From positions 1 through 64,000 of the forward strand of contig CAIQGE010000009.1 of the NCBI GenBank assembly GCA_903871335.1: 64,000 nucleotides of DNA, in the 5' to 3' direction. Below are positions 62,644 to 64,000 of this stretch, one piece after another (the first letter of the stretch is position 1; each line of letters starts with the position of its first letter). The notes beneath the pieces were generated by a model. The model made no database searches and was not told the origin of the DNA. It saw only the letters and a program-made list of their open reading frames with translations. The stretch is from an uncultured Actinomycetes bacterium (GTDB lineage Bacteria > Actinomycetota > Acidimicrobiia > Acidimicrobiales > RAAP-2). The position numbers and the translations under genes are program-made.

Positions 62644-63103
62644 GCTTCCACACCATCACCTTGCGACGGAAATAACACACTTCGAGGCCGTCTTGATTGA
62701 ATCCCTTGGTCTCGACCTTCACGATGCCGCGATCATTTCGCGAACTCGATTCGGTTCGCTCCAGCACGTGCGTTTCGGCATAGATGGTGTCACCGTGAAA
62801 CGTAGGGTTCTTGTGCAAGAGCGACTCGATTTCGAGGTTGGCGATGGCCGCACCGGATACGTCGGGCACGCTCATCCCGAGGATGAGGGAGTACACCAAG
62901 TTGCCCACCACCACGTTTCGCTTCTGGACGCTCTCGTTCTCGGCGAACCACGCGTTGGTGTGCAGCGGGTGATGGTTCATCGTGATCATGCAGAACAAGT
63001 GGTCGTCGGCCTCGGTAATGGTCTTGCCGGGCCAGTGCTTAAAGACGTCGCCGGGCTCAAAGTCCTCGAAATAACGGCCAAAGGGTCGGTCGAAGGTGGT
63101 CAC
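62591..63103 (-). CDS. MaoC-family acyl-CoA hydratase
   Basis: The 170-residue hot-dog protein has YFEDFEPGDVFKHWPGKTITEADDHLFCMITMNHHPLHTN-type features: the catalytic Asp/His pair in DDHLF...MNHHPLH. The nearest known functions are mesaconyl-CoA or (R)-enoyl-CoA hydratase. GTG 63103 has AAGAAAGGAA upstream. It is cotranscribed with the gene before it and mutY. Confidence 0.88.
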   Translation of the reverse strand: MTTFDRPFGRYFEDFEPGDVFKHWPGKTITEADDHLFCMITMNHHPLHTNAWFAENESVQKRNVVVGNLVYSLILGMSVPDVSGAAIANLEIESLLHKNPTFHGDTIYAETHVLERTESSSRNDRGIVKVETKGFNQDGLEVCYFRRKVMVWKREFAPQRRRPYADNVWE

Positions 63104-63123
63104 GGGATTCCTTTCTTAGGTGA

Positions 63124-63546
63124 TTACGCGGTCAAGGACGGACGGGTGCTGAAGGCGACATTGGCGCCGGGCAGAGTGTCGCCATTGATAATGAGTCGCC
63201 ACTGGTATCGAGCTCCCGCCGGGATCGGCAGAGGCGGAAAATTGATGGCCATCGGAAAATCCACGGGAACGCCCTCGGGGACACCTTCGGGTTGGCCAAT
63301 GTGGAATTCACCGTGAACTTCAATCGCTTGCAACGTGTCGGTCACGTAGACCGGCTGTCCGTCGGCGTCTTCGAGGACGAGGTGCCAGTGATGAGTCCGA
63401 TCGAGCTCGTGACGGTCGACGGTCAATTTGACGGCGACCGCGGTCGGCATCGGATCTGGACCAATGAGCGACCAGCCTCCCCCCAAAATGAATAGTTTTC
63501 CGTCCGCGACCTGCGCGGCGTCAGCGAGGAGCATTTGTACTTGCAC
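63124..63546 (-). CDS. Conserved-looking protein of unknown function
   Basis: The 140-residue product is probably a beta-sandwich: MQVQMLLADAAQVADGKLFILGGGW at the start, then alternating strands and Pro-rich turns. No membrane segment or catalytic motif is visible. I do not recognise a named family. GTG 63546 is six bases after TAGTCT (complement 63553-63558). It starts the operon with the MaoC protein and mutY. Confidence 0.7.
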   Translation of the reverse strand: MQVQMLLADAAQVADGKLFILGGGWSLIGPDPMPTAVAVKLTVDRHELDRTHHWHLVLEDADGQPVYVTDTLQAIEVHGEFHIGQPEGVPEGVPVDFPMAINFPPLPIPAGARYQWRLIINGDTLPGANVAFSTRPSLTA

Positions 63547-63601
63547 GGCACCAGACTAGGAGCCGCAAGAACCTTGACGAATTCCTATTAGTTTTGGGCC
63601 T

Positions 63602-64000
63602 ATGCCGACGACTACCCCGGACCTCACTCACGCTGCATCTTTGATCACCAAGGCGCAGAGCATCATCGACGCAGCCGTTGACTCTCTCGCGGCTCTCGGT
63701 GGAGCGGATCAAAATCAGAGTTTCGCCTACGACCTCGCCCACGCCGCCAGCGCCGTTGCCACTGCGCGTGCCACGATCGACTACGGCGCCAAGGGCGACG
63801 TCGAAGCGAACCTCGCCGCCGCGTTCCTGGCCCAGGCCTTCGCCGACCTCAACGCCCGCGTGACCGGACGTGAGACCACGTGGAACGTCGAAGCTCAATG
63901 GTTCGCGCCCTTCGCGGAGTTCGTGGCGACCTATCGCGATCCGTCGTTCTTGGCGTCGCTCGCGGAGACCCCGGGATCGCGCCACCTCGACGAAGAATTC
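63602..64000 (+). CDS. Acyl-CoA dehydrogenase, N-terminal part
   Basis: The frame is open to the window end (133 codons). LAHAASAVATARATIDYGAKG, FLAQAFADLNARVTG and FVATYRDPSFLASLAETPGSRHLDEEF match the helical N-terminal extension that precedes the dehydrogenase domain in long (about 550-residue) actinobacterial acyl-CoA dehydrogenases. The FAD domain would lie beyond the edge. ATG 63602 is seven bases after TAGTTT (63589-63594). Confidence 0.7.
   Translation, partial: MPTTTPDLTHAASLITKAQSIIDAAVDSLAALGGADQNQSFAYDLAHAASAVATARATIDYGAKGDVEANLAAAFLAQAFADLNARVTGRETTWNVEAQWFAPFAEFVATYRDPSFLASLAETPGSRHLDEEF

Overview
The window reads as a gene-dense chromosomal segment of a free-living actinobacterium. 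Several features point that way: a fused PafB/PafC-type WYL regulator, an F420-pathway gene (cofC), a SUF system with SufU and a Rieske ferredoxin, an actinobacterial-type ACC/PCC alpha chain, RNase HI and LCP proteins, many GTG starts, and a GC content near 60% as judged by eye. A member of the class Acidimicrobiia is my best guess; this is inference and no marker such as rRNA is present. I see no tRNA, rRNA, IS element, prophage or CRISPR array. About 62 protein genes fill nearly all of the sequence.

Layout. 1-1668: end of a GH38-type alpha-mannosidase coupled to cofC, closed by a perfect 13-bp bidirectional terminator. 1730-6611: the most unusual part, with a Lys/Ala/Pro-rich histone-H1-like gene, a TraG/VirD4-type coupling ATPase without membrane segments, a short MobF/TrwC-type relaxase (the two overlap tail to tail by 64 bp), and a PafBC-like regulator just upstream of the relaxase. 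6706-11915: small orphan gene, moaC, FmdB zinc ribbon, tldE-tldD, MFS exporter. 11920-19782: dxs, msrB, ftsE-ftsX, secA-prfB. 20111-24318: DoxX-like gene, then a cell-surface sugar operon birA-rfbD-ugd-glycosyltransferase. 24382-29170: biotin carboxylase/BCCP protein, M20 hydrolase, ABM protein and methylmalonyl-CoA mutase large subunit. 29230-38972: glycosyltransferase, RDD protein, rhodanese-MoeB, nitroreductase, pepA with a cobalamin adenosyltransferase, metH, secreted protein. 38969-43196: lipoate operon lpd, E2 acyltransferase and an apparent LipB-LipA fusion. 43260-46733: Rrf2 regulator with RNase HI, thiE, an alpha/beta hydrolase that has lost its nucleophile, acyl-CoA dehydrogenase. 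46837-57211: split SUF iron-sulfur region (sufC1-sufS-sufU on the plus strand; sufB apart from sufD-Rieske-sufC2 on the minus strand). 57297-64000: oligopeptidase B, RodZ-like domain protein, flavin reductase, epoxide hydrolase, mutY, MaoC hydratase, orphan gene and the start of an acyl-CoA dehydrogenase.

How genes work together. Propionyl/methylmalonyl metabolism is represented by the biotin carboxylase/BCCP, its biotin ligase on the opposite side of a shared promoter, the mutase and the PduO-type adenosyltransferase that would supply adenosylcobalamin; MetH uses methylcobalamin. The lipoate operon encodes both the lipoyl substrate (E2), its reoxidising partner (E3) and the enzymes that make the cofactor. 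The SUF region would build the clusters needed by LipA and MutY.

Two sequence habits recur. At least fourteen genes have TANNNT exactly 6-7 nt before an ATG/GTG with no Shine-Dalgarno sequence, as expected for leaderless mRNAs. Convergent genes often share a 4-nt stop (CTAG, TTAA, CTAA, TTAG). At two divergent gene pairs the two -10 boxes overlap as ANNNTANNNT, which looks like a built-in bidirectional promoter.
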